From: Selaginella moellendorffii
Lineage: Eukaryota > Streptophyta > Lycopodiopsida > Selaginellales > Selaginellaceae
Assembly (NCBI RefSeq): GCF_000143415.4
Contig: NW_003314313.1
Location: forward strand, 986,334 to 1,050,333
Reading direction: 5' to 3'
Length of the DNA stretch: 64,000 nt
Shown here: in pieces, positions 32,133 through 43,274 of the stretch
How positions within the stretch are numbered: position 1 is the first letter of the stretch
How the letters are laid out: each line of letters opens with the position of its first letter
Translations under genes and position numbers: made by a program
The notes under the pieces: generated by a model
Databases searched by the model: none
Told to the model about the DNA's origin: nothing
The model's input: the letters and a program-made list of their open reading frames with translations, nothing else

Positions 32133-32435
32133 GCCAACAGAACCATCCATTCGAACAACTAGAACAATGCCTCGTTGCTGGCCCAAACTCTAAAAACGAA
32201 GGGAGAAAGATCACTATACTGATCTCGTTGCTCTATATTCCATCCCAAACAGTGAGGTGTTTGATACAGCTGCATTGCATGCTCCCCATTAGAAATCATC
32301 AAGAATGCTACTAAGAAAAAGAATACAAAGAGCCTGCTTATAGCCCTTTGAAATGGAGATGAATCTTGAAGGTTCTTCCTTCCATTTCTTTTGCAAGCAC
32401 CAAAATTTCCAAGCATTTGCAATGCGATCAGCTCT
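32133..32435. other. Junction between duplicated units, no gene seen
   Basis: An 87-codon minus-strand frame (32,159-32,422) with a hydrophobic stretch (LFVFFFLVAFLMI) is present, but nothing supports it as a gene. Confidence 0.35.
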
Positions 32436-32762
32436 GGCCGGAGTGTGATACTGCGCCATGGATTGGGAGCTTATCCTTGCAGCCCCCCAGCAAGACCTTC
32501 CGCAAGATCGCCATAGCCTGAGAGCTCGTGTCCATCAACACCCCTGCACACCAAGTCTCCAATCTTCACGTGATCCAGCGAAAGTAAGCCTCCAAACTTC
32601 CAGCGGACTTGAGCACACGCTGGATTTCGTCCGGCATCTGGTATGAACACTTTGGGAGGATACAAGCACCTCTGGAAGTGGTAGAACCAGCCATAGCGTC
32701 CAAGCCCTGTGCAAATCCAAAGTTTGATCTACACGAGAGCAAATAAGGAGACGTCGACGTAG
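32436..32762 (+). pseudogene. Nucleoredoxin-like pseudogene (3' half)
   Basis: Aligns with 30,751-31,128: the tgatactgcgccatgga block, ccaagtctccaa-cttcacgtgatccagcgaaag, cctccaaacttccagcgga, and gtgcaaatccaaagtttgatctaca, ending at the same gacgtagttctcg. Frame breaks and lost blocks (the DC1 cysteines are mostly gone) show it is inactive. It is the partner of the intact gene at 30,306. Confidence 0.8.
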
Positions 32763-32773
32763 TTCTCGTTTCT

Positions 32774-34424
32774 CTACGGAGCTGGATTCGGGAATCTGCT
32801 GTGAACAGCATCTATCTCCTCCACCATTTCATCTGTTAGTGTGATAGCAGCTGCTTTCACTATATCCATTAGCTGATAGTCCTTTGTAGCTCCAATCACA
32901 GCACTTGCAACCAGTGGATGCCTTAGTACAAAACCTGACCAAAAGAGAAGTTTTTCTTGAGCTCAAGCAATACATGGATTTGCGTTGTAGGCACCTATAG
33001 CAAGCTCCACGGGGGTGATGCCATAATTCTTAGAAATCTCTACGTATGCCTGAAACGAAATAGTTTGGAAGAAAATCCGAAATGTACGTACCTTGACAGC
33101 CGGTAACAGATTGGGTTTTCCAAGATCATACCGGCATTCTGCCTCGGTGTAGCGTCCTGTATTAGTGTTTTTCTACGTTAGAGAAAGAAGATTGCGTAGT
33201 GACCTTTATAAAGATTTAAACGAGCATCAGCCGGACCTCCACCATCTTCAAGATATTTCGCAGTTAGCAAACCCATTGCCAAAGGACTGTAAGCCAGGAG
33301 GTTTATGCTGAAAAAACAAAGAAGAACACTGTTTACAGTCTACAAAGGTGATAAGCTTTTACCTTTCGTGATGGCAGCATTCGGCGAGACCATAATCAAA
33401 GGTTCGACACAGGAGGCTATATGCATTCTGTTGCAGAGGGTTAGAATCCTCCACTTGGGCATATATAAACTTCTTCTTCTCCACTTACTTGGATCGATAA
33501 AACTCGAGGCAGCCTGTTCCCGCGAGAAGCCCGGCAGAATTCCATGAGACCGTAAGGAGTTTCATTGCTAACTCCAATGTATCTTATCTGTTCAACCAGT
33601 TCTGTTGAGTGGCAAATCGAAAAGGATTTGTACCTTGCCAGCGTCTACAGCGTCAGACAAAGCTTGCAGCTGCTCGTCCACAGGAACTGCTTTGATACGG
33701 CGTGAAGGATCGTAATCAACTTCTCCAAACATCGGTGTATAGCTATAGAAAATTCCCATTCTCAAGCAAAGCACACAAGCATAAAATGTTTTACTCACCG
33801 ATCAGGCCAATGTATCTGATAGAGATCAATATGATCCAAGCAAAGTCGCTGCAAGCTGCACGAAGGAACAAAAACCATGCCAGTAAGAACAATGGTATGA
33901 GAAGTAAAACCTTGTGTCAATAGCCGCCTTGATATTATTCTTGTCCAAAGAGTGTGGTCCTCCACGAATCCAAGTCATTTGTCCCGAAGGCCCAGCTACC
34001 TTAGAAAAAACTTAGAACCATGAAATGAAAGAATTTTGCTAGCTCGAGAAAAGCAAGCTCACCTTGGTCGCTATCACAATCTTGTCCCTGGCAATGTTAC
34101 TCTCTCTGATCCATCGACCGAGGTAGACCTCACTCTTTCCATGAGTTTGAGCTCTTTGAGGCACCGGGTACCTGCGAGCAAGGAGCAAAGGAAACGATCG
34201 AAAGCAAAGAAATGCTGGTTTTACATCTCTGCCGTGTCGAAGAAGTTGATTCCAGCTTGTGTAGCGATGCTCAAGAGCTTGGCGGATTCACTATAGCTGT
34301 TCTGCTCACCAAATGTCATGGTTCCTGCCAGGAGCGCGCGAGATACGTGAGAATCAATCCAACGGGCTCACCAACCTAGGCAGAGCTTCGACACGGAGAG
34401 ATCCGGCGCGAGAACCACAGCCAT
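32774..34424 (-). CDS. Aldo-keto reductase (Tas/YakC-like plant family), 12 exons, 353 aa
   Basis: Exons (minus): 34,424-34,376; 34,324-34,225; 34,171-34,063; 33,999-33,911; 33,855-33,799; 33,742-33,634; 33,587-33,489; 33,427-33,363; 33,307-33,204; 33,156-33,092; 33,049-32,995; 32,934-32,774. They total 1,062 nt, in frame, with 46-65-nt introns where I measured. Family motifs appear in order: LCLGTMTFGEQNS, INFFDTAEMYPVPQR (catalytic Asp and Tyr), RDKIVIATKVAGPSG (catalytic Lys), DHIDLYQIHWPDR (catalytic His), IRYIGVSNETPYGLMEF, INLLAYSPLAMG, and ASAVIGATKDYQLMD. It would be a cytosolic or plastid NADPH-dependent carbonyl reductase; the substrate is unknown. The start is 103 bp from the divergent PPR gene. 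A telo-box-like AAAACCCTAA lies just upstream of the ATG. Confidence 0.9.
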
Positions 34425-34527
34425 GCTAACACGAAAACCCTAATGGAATAGAAATAGGAAAAATGCCCAGGCTGGGCATCTAGACATTCTTGTTTGGCAC
34501 CAGTATGATCACAGAAGAGCTGGCTAA
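34425..34527. promoter_or_regulatory. Short shared promoter between aldo-keto reductase and PPR genes
   Basis: Only 103 bp separate the two divergent start codons. It holds a telo-box-like AAAACCCTAA (34,434-34,443) and a palindrome ATGCCCAGGCTGGGCAT (about 34,463-34,479). Inferred to act in both directions. Confidence 0.5.
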
Positions 34528-36765
34528 ATGCCCGACGCAGTGGCTGATCTTGCCACTCGCCTCCGATGTTGCTCCTGCATTGTGGCCGGAGAGCAAATCC
34601 ACAGGGAGATCAAAGCATCCGCTCTCGAGCACAACAGGTACCTTGCAAACTTGCTCGTCCAAATGTATGGCAAGCTTGATAGATTGGGCGAAGCACGCGC
34701 TGTCTTTGATAGCATCCACGCTCCCGATGCCTTCTCTTGGAGTATTATGATCGCGTGCTACACGAAAGGCGGCGAGATCGAAGCTGCGAGGCGCCTTTTT
34801 GATGCTGCTGGGACTGATCCGGGGGTCGTGTCATGGAACACCATGATCACGGCATATGCCCGAATTGGGGATCTCAGCGAGGCCAAGAAGCTTTTCCAGA
34901 AAATGCCGAATCCCAATGCTGTTACGTGGACGGCGATCCTCACAGCAGTTGCGGAGAACAGCTCGCTCCAGGAAACGCGAGAACTTTTTGATGCAATGCC
35001 AGAGAGAAATCTTTCATCGTGGAACGTAATGCTTAATGCATATGCCCGAACTGGGCACTTGGGAGAATCTGAAAACTTGTTCTGCACTTGCCCTGAGAGA
35101 AACATTCGGACTTGGAACGCTTTACTGCATGCATGCGTCCAAAACGGAAATGTTCTTGATGCCCAAGACGTGTTCTCACGGATGCCCGAGAGAGATGCTG
35201 TGTCGTGGACGGATATGCTCATGGCGTATGCCACCTTTGGGCATACTGAAGATGCCAAGAATTTGTTTAGACAGATGCCAGAGAAAAACACTGTCGCGTG
35301 GAACATTATGGTAAACGCATTATTCCAAGGTGGTTGTTCGAACGAGGCTAAGGAATATTTCGACAAGGCTCCGAATCCAAATGTAGTGACCTGGAACTCT
35401 ATGATCCTTGCGTATATCCGTTCTGGATATATAGCGGAGGCGAGGCGGCTCTTTGATTCGATGCCAATGCGAGATTTGATAACTTGGAATTCAATGATCC
35501 AAGCATATGCCGATGCCTTAGATTCCCACAGTGCCGATGCTCTCTTTGATCGATCTCCACAACACAATGTGGTGTCGCGGACCACAATGTTGGTCATGTA
35601 TGCCGAGGTTGGGCATCTGGAAGATGCCAAACGAATCTTCGACACGATGCCAAGCAAGAACATTGTGTCGTGGACGGCGCTGCTGCAGGCATATGCCGAG
35701 GCTGGGAATCTCGACGATGCCGAGAGGATATTTCACCGGATGCCCGAGTGGAATAGCGTGACGTGGAATGCGATGGTTGGTGGATATGGCGTTGCTGGAA
35801 ATGTAAATAAAGCGGAATCCATGTTTAGCGAGATGCCGGAGAGTGACGTGTTGTCGTGGAACGTTATGCTGGAGGTATATACCAGCAATGGGCATCTTGG
35901 AGACGCAAAGGCACTGTTTGATAGAATGCCGTGTTGGACTCAAACATCGTGGAATATTCTGCTAGCGGCATACGCGGAGGGGTCTTTGCTAGAGGAGATG
36001 CTCTGGTTGCTCGACTCCATGCCTGGGAGAAACGTTGCCAGCTGGACGATTGCGATTGCGACACTTGGCGCGAATGGGCATCTGTGTGAGGCGGAGAGAA
36101 TCTTCGGTTTGATGCCAGAGCACGACCTCGTGTGCTGTACGGCGATGCTCACGGTATTGGTACACCACAGGAAGTGTTACAAAGCAAAGCTCTTTTTTGA
36201 AAAGATTCCAGAGCGCAGCCAGGTATCTTGGAACACGATGCTGGAAGCATATGCCCTGTCGCGGGATATCCATGGCGCGAGAATCTTTTTCGAACGCATG
36301 GAGGCGCGGGAGGCGGTGGCGTGGGGCAGTGTGATTGGATCGTACGCAAACGCTGGCCTCATGGAATCCGCCATGACACTCTTCCGTACCATGGCCATGG
36401 AGGCTCTAGCTCCCGACGAGATTATCTTCCTCAGCGTTCTCTCGGCTTGCAATCACGCCGGATCGCTAGAACAGGGCTTGCGCTGCTTCATGTCGATGAT
36501 CGCAGACTATGGATCGGCGCCACGGAGGGAGCACTACACTTGCTTGATCGATCTTCTCGGCCGGGCGGGGGAATTACTCGATGCGGAAGAGATCATTAGC
36601 AAGATGCCATTCAAGCCGGATGCCACGGCCTGGGGGTCGCTGCTGAGCTCCTGCGCAGGGGTGAGAGAGATCGATCGAGGGACGAGGAAAGCCAGGGCGG
36701 CATTCCAATCCAGTGATAGCTCCAGCCCCTATATTTCCCTCGCTAATATGCGCTCCAGAAATTAG
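34528..36765 (+). CDS. PPR protein with about 18 tandem S motifs (745 aa)
   Basis: One exon. The N-terminus (CIVAGEQIHREIKAS; YLANLLVQMYGKLDRLGEAR) leads into about 18 consecutive 31-residue motifs (SWNTMITAYARIGDLSEAKK and variants), then a longer block (FLSVLSACNHAGSLEQGL) and an E-like end (CLIDLLGRAGELLDAEEII; AWGSLLSSCAG). There is no DYW domain. It probably binds an organelle RNA. The stop codon is only 12 bp before the ATG of PEX1 on the same strand, so the PEX1 leader and promoter must lie in this coding sequence or the genes share a transcript. Confidence 0.9.
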   Translation: MPDAVADLATRLRCCSCIVAGEQIHREIKASALEHNRYLANLLVQMYGKLDRLGEARAVFDSIHAPDAFSWSIMIACYTKGGEIEAARRLFDAAGTDPGVVSWNTMITAYARIGDLSEAKKLFQKMPNPNAVTWTAILTAVAENSSLQETRELFDAMPERNLSSWNVMLNAYARTGHLGESENLFCTCPERNIRTWNALLHACVQNGNVLDAQDVFSRMPERDAVSWTDMLMAYATFGHTEDAKNLFRQMPEKNTVAWNIMVNALFQGGCSNEAKEYFDKAPNPNVVTWNSMILAYIRSGYIAEARRLFDSMPMRDLITWNSMIQAYADALDSHSADALFDRSPQHNVVSRTTMLVMYAEVGHLEDAKRIFDTMPSKNIVSWTALLQAYAEAGNLDDAERIFHRMPEWNSVTWNAMVGGYGVAGNVNKAESMFSEMPESDVLSWNVMLEVYTSNGHLGDAKALFDRMPCWTQTSWNILLAAYAEGSLLEEMLWLLDSMPGRNVASWTIAIATLGANGHLCEAERIFGLMPEHDLVCCTAMLTVLVHHRKCYKAKLFFEKIPERSQVSWNTMLEAYALSRDIHGARIFFERMEAREAVAWGSVIGSYANAGLMESAMTLFRTMAMEALAPDEIIFLSVLSACNHAGSLEQGLRCFMSMIADYGSAPRREHYTCLIDLLGRAGELLDAEEIISKMPFKPDATAWGSLLSSCAGVREIDRGTRKARAAFQSSDSSSPYISLANMRSRN

Positions 36766-36777
36766 GGTTCTTCGGGG

Positions 36778-39700
36778 ATGGAGGTGGAGGTGAGGCGCGT
36801 TGCCAGCAGCGATGTCGGCTTCGTTGCGCTCCCGATGCATGTAATTTACCTTCTCCAGCAAGGCGACGCGCATTTCACTTCCCTCCTGGTGCTGGAATTG
36901 AAGATTTCGCGTCCAGCGGCAGGCGATGGAGCCGCATTGGTTCCCTGGTTCGTGGCTTGGAGCGGCGCCACCTCCAATTCCATTTTCATCGAGGTACGTT
37001 CGTGGAGTTCCTGGGGGTGATCTTCTTTCTTAGCTCAAGCTTTGATGAAGGAAGGTTGCGGAGAGTCTAGCGCAATGCCTGGGGCTACCTGATCGAGCGA
37101 AGGTTACAGTTCGTGTTCGTATCGATTTGCCAGAAGCACAGACTGTTCTAGTGGAGCCAGCGACGGAGGACGATTCGGAGATTTTGGAGCTCCACGCTGA
37201 CTACCTTGAGACTCATATCTTAAACGAGGTATCCAGTTCGAACATATAGTCTTCTCGGTCTATTTTTTTCTTCTTCTACGTTGCTTCTAAGTTTTCTTAT
37301 TCCAGGTTGGAGTGCTACAGGAGGGACGCCGGTTTCCTGTGTCAGTTCCAGGACAAGGGGTACTTGTGTTGCTTGCAAAGTCCATCACTCCAAGGTCAGT
37401 GGTGAGTGTGTGGAATTATTCTGGTGTGAACCATAGTCTCGTCCTCATGGCAATCCTTTTCAGGTAAGACTCACGCGAGGGACGGAATTAGTTGTGTCTA
37501 TCAAGAAGCGCCAACATAACATCAAGCAAGGCCCGCAATTTGGAAAAAGTATCTGGCTGCGAATCCAGGATATTGACGAGTCGCTACATCAAGTTTGCAA
37601 TATCGGAGGCAAAGAGCTCGCAGTTATTCCTACCGCTGCGGTTTACATCAATTCAAATACAGCGGAACGAGTCACCGTGGCAAATGGACAGTGGGTGCTG
37701 GTGAGAGCAAGCCAGTCCTTTCCGAATGAAGAAACGACTGATGAGCAGAAAAAGGCAACTAGATCGGCAGCTGTTCGTGTGATTTATTGGAGTGGAGCCA
37801 CCGATGGCCATGCTGTGGTCTCAGCGCCTTTGCGGCAGTATTTGGGTGTTCAGCTCCACGGAGGTATAGCTTTTATATTAACTGTAACTCTGGACTTAAC
37901 AATTTCTGCAGGGTTGTGTCTTCAATCCTTTCACCAAACTAATCTGCTGCAAGCAACGAGTGTTAGCGTAACTCCGGTTATGTTTCACTCAGAAGAAAAT
38001 CAAACAGATGGGAAGCAGCTCAAGCAAGTGATTTCTTCCGAGACAGTGGACGATAAGCTTACCTTGATTAGAGCTTGGATAAAAGCCCAACAAAGGACGT
38101 TGCACAACGCTTTCGGCGGTAATGATGGTACTTCCTGGCCGGCAACATCCTTGATAGCGCTTTCGGAAGCGCCTGCCAACAGACAGAAAAAAGAATCGAT
38201 TTTTTTGTTGAGCCTACAGTGCGGGGGGCAGATGGACAACAATATGCTTGTACTCGACGCCCGCATACTAGACGACGAGAAGCCTGTCTTGGATTTACGG
38301 ATTGAGCGTCTCCAGTATTTGTTCACGATTAGTAAGGAGGACCGTGACGTCGATATGCCTTCTTTCAAATCAGTCTGGGTTAAAGGAAGCGCTGACGAAG
38401 CTTTACAGCGTACGTGTTCGTGTTCTTGCTTGATTGTTTTTCTTACAATTTTTTTTTCAGGACTTACCCTCCTGTTAACTCCAACTAGTCTGCAAAAGCT
38501 ACGAGACATGGAAGTTGCGGTACCTGTTGGTATTCTTCTGTATGGACCAGCAGTAAGAAGACAGAAATATTACCCTTTGTGGAATGACGCCGTTGTGTTT
38601 GCAGGCGTGTGGAAAAACTCAGCTAGCTTTGGCTCTGGCACGGGAGCTCGGTGAAAACAAACAAATACAAGCGCATCGGTTTGTTATTATGTCTTTCCCC
38701 ATTACGTGTTTTCTAACGCAATGGATTTGCTTGACATAGGGTGATTCTGAAATGTGCTGAGCTTGTTGGTGAAGCAGAAAGTCCAACAAAACGCCGTCTG
38801 AAGGAAGCAGTTCTGGGAGCCATTCAGCATGCGCCTTCTTTGGTGGTGCTCGATGACCTGGACGCTCTTTTCTCGATTAATGAAGAAGGAGGAGTTGATA
38901 TGTCAGCCACTTCTCTCGCGGAGTACCTTTCAGATGTGATGGACAATGCTCAGGTGAAAGGTTCAGGCAACTTTAAAGTTTTACGTGCTCTTTTTTCTGT
39001 TCCACAGAGAACGGCTTCTGTCGCGTTTCTTGCAACTGCAAGTGGACCAAAATCTCTTCCACTTTCTCTGCGCTCGTCAGGTATTCTACCTTCCAAGGCT
39101 AAACACGTTCACTTTGGACACTGGTAATGCAGGACGATTTGATTTTAGCGTTGAGCTAGAACCCCCTGGTATTCGTGAGCGAGAAGGCATTCTCGAGCAA
39201 ATTATCGCAAGCCGAGGTTTTGAGTGTCCAAAAACTATAACGAGTAGAGTGGCTGCCAAATGTGATGGATACGATGCAAATGATCTGGTAATGTGGTTTA
39301 GCTCATACTGTACTAGGTGCTGATTACTCATGGAATCAGGAAATTATGGTGGACAGAGCTTTGCATGCTTCATCTGCCCGATATCTCGCAAAAAAGGCGG
39401 AGACGGAAACGGGCCGCAATTTTCACTTGACAGACAGCGACCTGAACGACGCACTTCAAGGCCTTGTTCCGGCAGCACTCAAAGGAGTTGCCAAGGCGGG
39501 GAAAACTGGACCGATACTGGGATGGGATGATGTAGGTGGCCTGCAAGAAGTTTGCCGTGTGATTAGAGAGGTACTATTAACGTTGATTTGGATATCATCT
39601 GCCTCACTAGACTCGTATATTTGCAGCTGTTGGAACTACCTGTGAGGTACCCAAAGCTTTTTGCTAGTGCACCTTTGCGGTTGCGTACTGGCGTTCTTCT

Positions 39701-40712
39701 ATACGGTCCTCCTGGATGCGGAAAAACGCATGTTGTTGCGGCAGCTGCTGCGGCGTGCTCCCTCCGTTATATTCCAGTGAAAGGTCCAGAGCTTCTTGAC
39801 AAATACATTGGTGCTTCTGAAAAGGCGGTATGCTCTTTGAAAATATTTTGAGCTAGACCTTTGTTCCTTGTCCATCCAGGTTCGTGACGTTTTCGCGAGA
39901 GCAGCTGCGGCTGCTCCTTGCATCCTGTTCTTTGACGAGTTCGACGCTATTGCTCCCAAGCGTGGGCACGACAATACCGGTGTTACAGATCGGGTTGTGA
40001 ACCAGGTACACGAACTTTTAAGCCATTGCATTAATAACTGTAGCATGCAGCTTCTAGCTGAGCTTGACGGGGTCTCAGCTTTAACGGGTGTTTTTACGTT
40101 CGCTGCTACCAAGTCAGTCAGCCTCTTATGAGAGTTGTTTGTGTAGCACTAATCGTTCTTTCTCTTGTAGCCGTCCTGATCTGATTGATGCGGCGCTGCT
40201 TCGACCTGGGCGACTCGACCATCTTTTGTTTTGCGATTTTCCTTCACAGGCCGAGAGGCTTGACATCCTACGTGTACTCTCCCGACATGTACGTACCCCT
40301 TCTTTTTGTTTTCTTTCTCTTGGCAGGTTTAACTTGATTTCCTTTTAAACAGCTTTCAATGGAAGATGACATTGACCTGCAGTACTTATCGCGTTTCTCA
40401 GAGGGTTTCAGTGGAGCAGATCTGAAAGCTGTTCTCTCAGACGCAGAACTAGAAGCAGTCCATTCGGCAATTGAAAGGCCAAGAGAAAAACACAACCAGC
40501 GCCCTGTAATAACGATGGAAATGCTCAAGTCAGCACTTGCGCGGGCCATCCCGCTACAGGAGGCAGAAAGGAAGCGATTCGCCAGCATATACAGTACATT
40601 TACAAGCGGCAGATCGTCATCTAAGGTCCGTTGCTCTTACGTGTTTTTTTTTTCATCGTCTTGACGTTCTGGTTGATAGGATTCCAAGGGAAAGAAAGCA
40701 ACGCTGGCCTAG
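36778..40712 (+). CDS. PEX1: Peroxisome biogenesis AAA ATPase PEX1, 17 exons, 1,011 aa
   Basis: Exons: 36,778-36,993; 37,055-37,228; 37,306-37,401; 37,464-37,863; 37,912-38,409; 38,461-38,552; 38,605-38,678; 38,740-38,953; 39,008-39,080; 39,133-39,287; 39,340-39,570; 39,627-39,827; 39,880-40,005; 40,051-40,112; 40,171-40,288; 40,353-40,625; 40,680-40,712. They total 3,036 nt in one frame. The N-domain ([19 protein letters not shown]) matches plant PEX1. D1 has Walker A GPAACGKT, split by an intron, and Walker [12 protein letters not shown]2 has [23 protein letters not shown] and [16 protein letters not shown]. The protein ends [11 protein letters not shown]1 with PEX6 pulls the PEX5 receptor out of the peroxisome membrane. 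It is somewhat shorter than seed-plant PEX1 (about 1,130 aa). The in-frame 48-nt intron at 37,864 could be retained without a stop. Confidence 0.93.
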
Positions 40713-40980
40713 GAAAGAGAGAACCAGACAAGCACTCGGCTGAATGTAATCTATCTTCGTGGACAGTAACATCAGGCCTTTTGCTAGAGGTGTGTGGTCG
40801 TGTTCCTTGCAAAAATGATTCGTCAACTGTAACACCTGATCTGCAGGCCTACTTTGGGCTTCCTGATCATGCGAAAGTGGCTTGTACTGACGTGCCACCT
40901 CTACGAGTTTCCTGCCAAGGTTTGTAGGTAGCTAGCTTATATAAAAGCATTTCGCGTCACAAACATAAGCTCAAAGCTCT

Positions 40981-41027
40981 CTTGTGCTGTGACAAAGTGA
41001 TGGCCTGTTCCCAGGCCATAGCACAAG
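40981..41027 (+). other. Strong hairpin downstream of PEX1
   Basis: CTTGTGCT pairs with AGCACAAG and, inside it, ATGGCCTG pairs with CAGGCCAT around a TTCC loop. An 11-nt bulge (gtgacaaagtg) sits on the 5' side. That makes 16 base pairs in all. It could be part of the PEX1 3' UTR or a small RNA precursor; the function is unknown. Confidence 0.5.
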
Positions 41028-42462
41028 CGAGTGAAAGTGTGAAGGTCTCTAAAAGCTGTGGCTTGTCTCCCTTCTGCGTGCTGACGTAGAGAAATTCACT
41101 GCAAGAATCCTCTCAAGGCCGTACGGGCTCGCCCGGTACGTGCTGGTTGTTTTCATTGTGATTGCCTGCCGAGAGCCGTGTGTGGATGTTCTCTATAATG
41201 GTCTTGTGTCGTCTTGTGCGATCTAAGGCTGCCTGGCTGGTTGGCGTCCTTCTCGTGAGCGTCTTGTATTCTCTTTCCTGTCCTTTTGGCTATGGCCACT
41301 ATTAGAATGATAGCGTGGTTTAATTTGTCTCTAACGCCATGCTTGTGACGTCCTTACAGGTTTGTTGTGGAGAGCAATGTCTCTTTCTCCATTCGGGTCC
41401 ACGAAGTTATGGGACATGCATGCCGGCTTCTTGCTGCTGGCATTTCCCCAGGGAAGGAAAAGCGACATACAGAAGTAAGTGGAGCTATACTCATTTAAGC
41501 ATTGCGCAGCCGGAGAGACGTTGCCAACTGTTAAAGGGAAAGCAATGCTTTGCTTGAAGCAACAAACAGGTAACAAGATCCATTTGTAAATTATGATCGT
41601 CACACTGAGCATTCCCGTCCAGCTCCCGGCTTTGGAGCGTTTGGAGCGGTTCTCACTGTTTTATTCCACTGAAGTTACTACTTTGCTAAGCTAGCTGCAA
41701 CAGTAGATCGAGTGCTAAGCAGCAGAGATAGTGCTCTCTGGTCCCCCAAGAGACGCGGGCCACAAGGAGAAGCTTTTCATGATACCCGGTAAAAGGTTCG
41801 TCCTGCAAAAGCAACCACCAATGCGTGGCTTGAAACTTGGGGCGGTGTCGGCTCCAGAGAACTTGCGGTGTGCATTGCGCCAGTTCACTCTCAGTTCCGA
41901 GGGAGAGTGGCAGATGCATTTTTCCACCGCCAGCTGCTGATCAAAATCTCACTGTCAGTGTGGCTCCACCCTGCAAAAACCGGGAGAAACTCGACTCCGA
42001 ATTAAGAGAACAAATGGTGGAGGATTGCAGATCCGAGCTCCAACAAGCTCCCGAAAGGCAAAGGACAAGAGAATTCACGAGCGAGCAGGCAGAGTTAGAC
42101 GTTTTCGAGAGAGAGAAGGAAGAAGACACGACACGATCAGTAGCAGCAGCAGCAGCAGCAGCAGCACCGGCCTTGAATTTGGAAACAAGGGAACCTAGGA
42201 TCACATTTCTTCCGGCGGTGCAAGCAAGTGATAATTACACTGCTCGAGCTCAGCGGAGCATATCACCACCCAGGAAGTTCGCAAACCCGGCACTCCTAGG
42301 TTCCTTTATTCCCAAACACAAGACAGAAGCCAGAGGTCCATGTCTGGATGGATGGATCAAACCAAGAACGGAGTTCTTACAAGTCAAGGCGGCCCCCAAC
42401 GAGAACAAGTGCTCAAGCGAAAGAAGTCTGATCGAGAAGAACCATAGTTCGCAGATCCAGAA

Positions 42463-42600
42463 GAAGAAGAACAGAAGAAGAAGAAGAAGAAGAAGAAGAA
42501 GATCTTCGTTAAGACAAGAGGGAAGAAGAAGCAGATCTTCGTTTCAATCAACAAGAAAGAAGAAGAACACCAAACAAGAAAGAAGAAAACAAGCAGCAAA
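42463..42600 (+). repeat. AAG/GAA trinucleotide-rich tract
   Basis: Imperfect AAG repeats, purest at 42,463-42,502. A CT dinucleotide run follows at 42,711-42,738. Confidence 0.85.
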
Positions 42601-43274
42601 TAGCTAAACACACGATTCAACAGACACTGAGGCGACGGATGCTTGCACGCGAACTATTTATCCTCCGGCGAAGATGCTAGCGGTGCAAAGCAGGGGAGGC
42701 TCCATCTCCGGCTCTCTCTCTCTCTCTCTCTCTCACACACAGGGAGAGAAAAGAAAAACTTTCCATATTCATTAAAAAATTGAAGCTCTTACCGTTTCGA
42801 GAAAGCCCCTGTTTACGCGACCCGCGCATCGAAGCCGTCCATTCTCAGAGAGCTTTCCATTTATATCCATGTCACGTCGCTATCGTCACCATTAAAACCA
42901 GCTTCCCGGAGCACTAAAACATGGCATTACGCTACACTAGCACCAAAGATTTCCATTTCCTCGCATTGCAATGTTTGAGAGTCAGTGCCACGGCTTCTAG
43001 GGTTTCTGTATCCAACGGCAAACATCGCGCCACGTGGAGAGGCATGAAGGCGCCAGCACGACATCCCCGTTTAAGCCCTTATTCTTGCTTAATCCATTAA
43101 GCATGGATTAGCCAGTCTTTTATTTCGCGGATTTATTAATATAAACACCCTGGAAAATATTTCCCAGGGCCGTGAAATGCAACGAGACGAGAGAGTGACG
43201 AGAGAGACGCTCGTTCTTTTTGTTCGTCCTTCTTCCTGTTGCTGCTTTTTCGTGGCTCCCCGGAGTGATCTTCC

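Larger units (their letters stand above)
40713..43274. other. PEX1 3' region and low-complexity intergenic DNA
   Basis: Contains the hairpin at 40,981-41,027, a CAG run (42,141-42,168), AAG runs (42,463-42,600) and a CT run (42,711-42,738). A 256-codon plus-strand frame (41,837-42,607) ends in arginine/lysine repeats from the AAG runs and matches nothing I know; a gene here is possible but unsupported. The minus-strand gene after it probably has its 3' UTR in 43,120-43,274. Confidence 0.45.

Noticed and set aside
41837-42607. 256-codon frame with poly-Ala and poly-Arg
   Set aside because: The tail is produced by CAG and AAG microsatellites and the rest matches nothing known to me; left unassigned.
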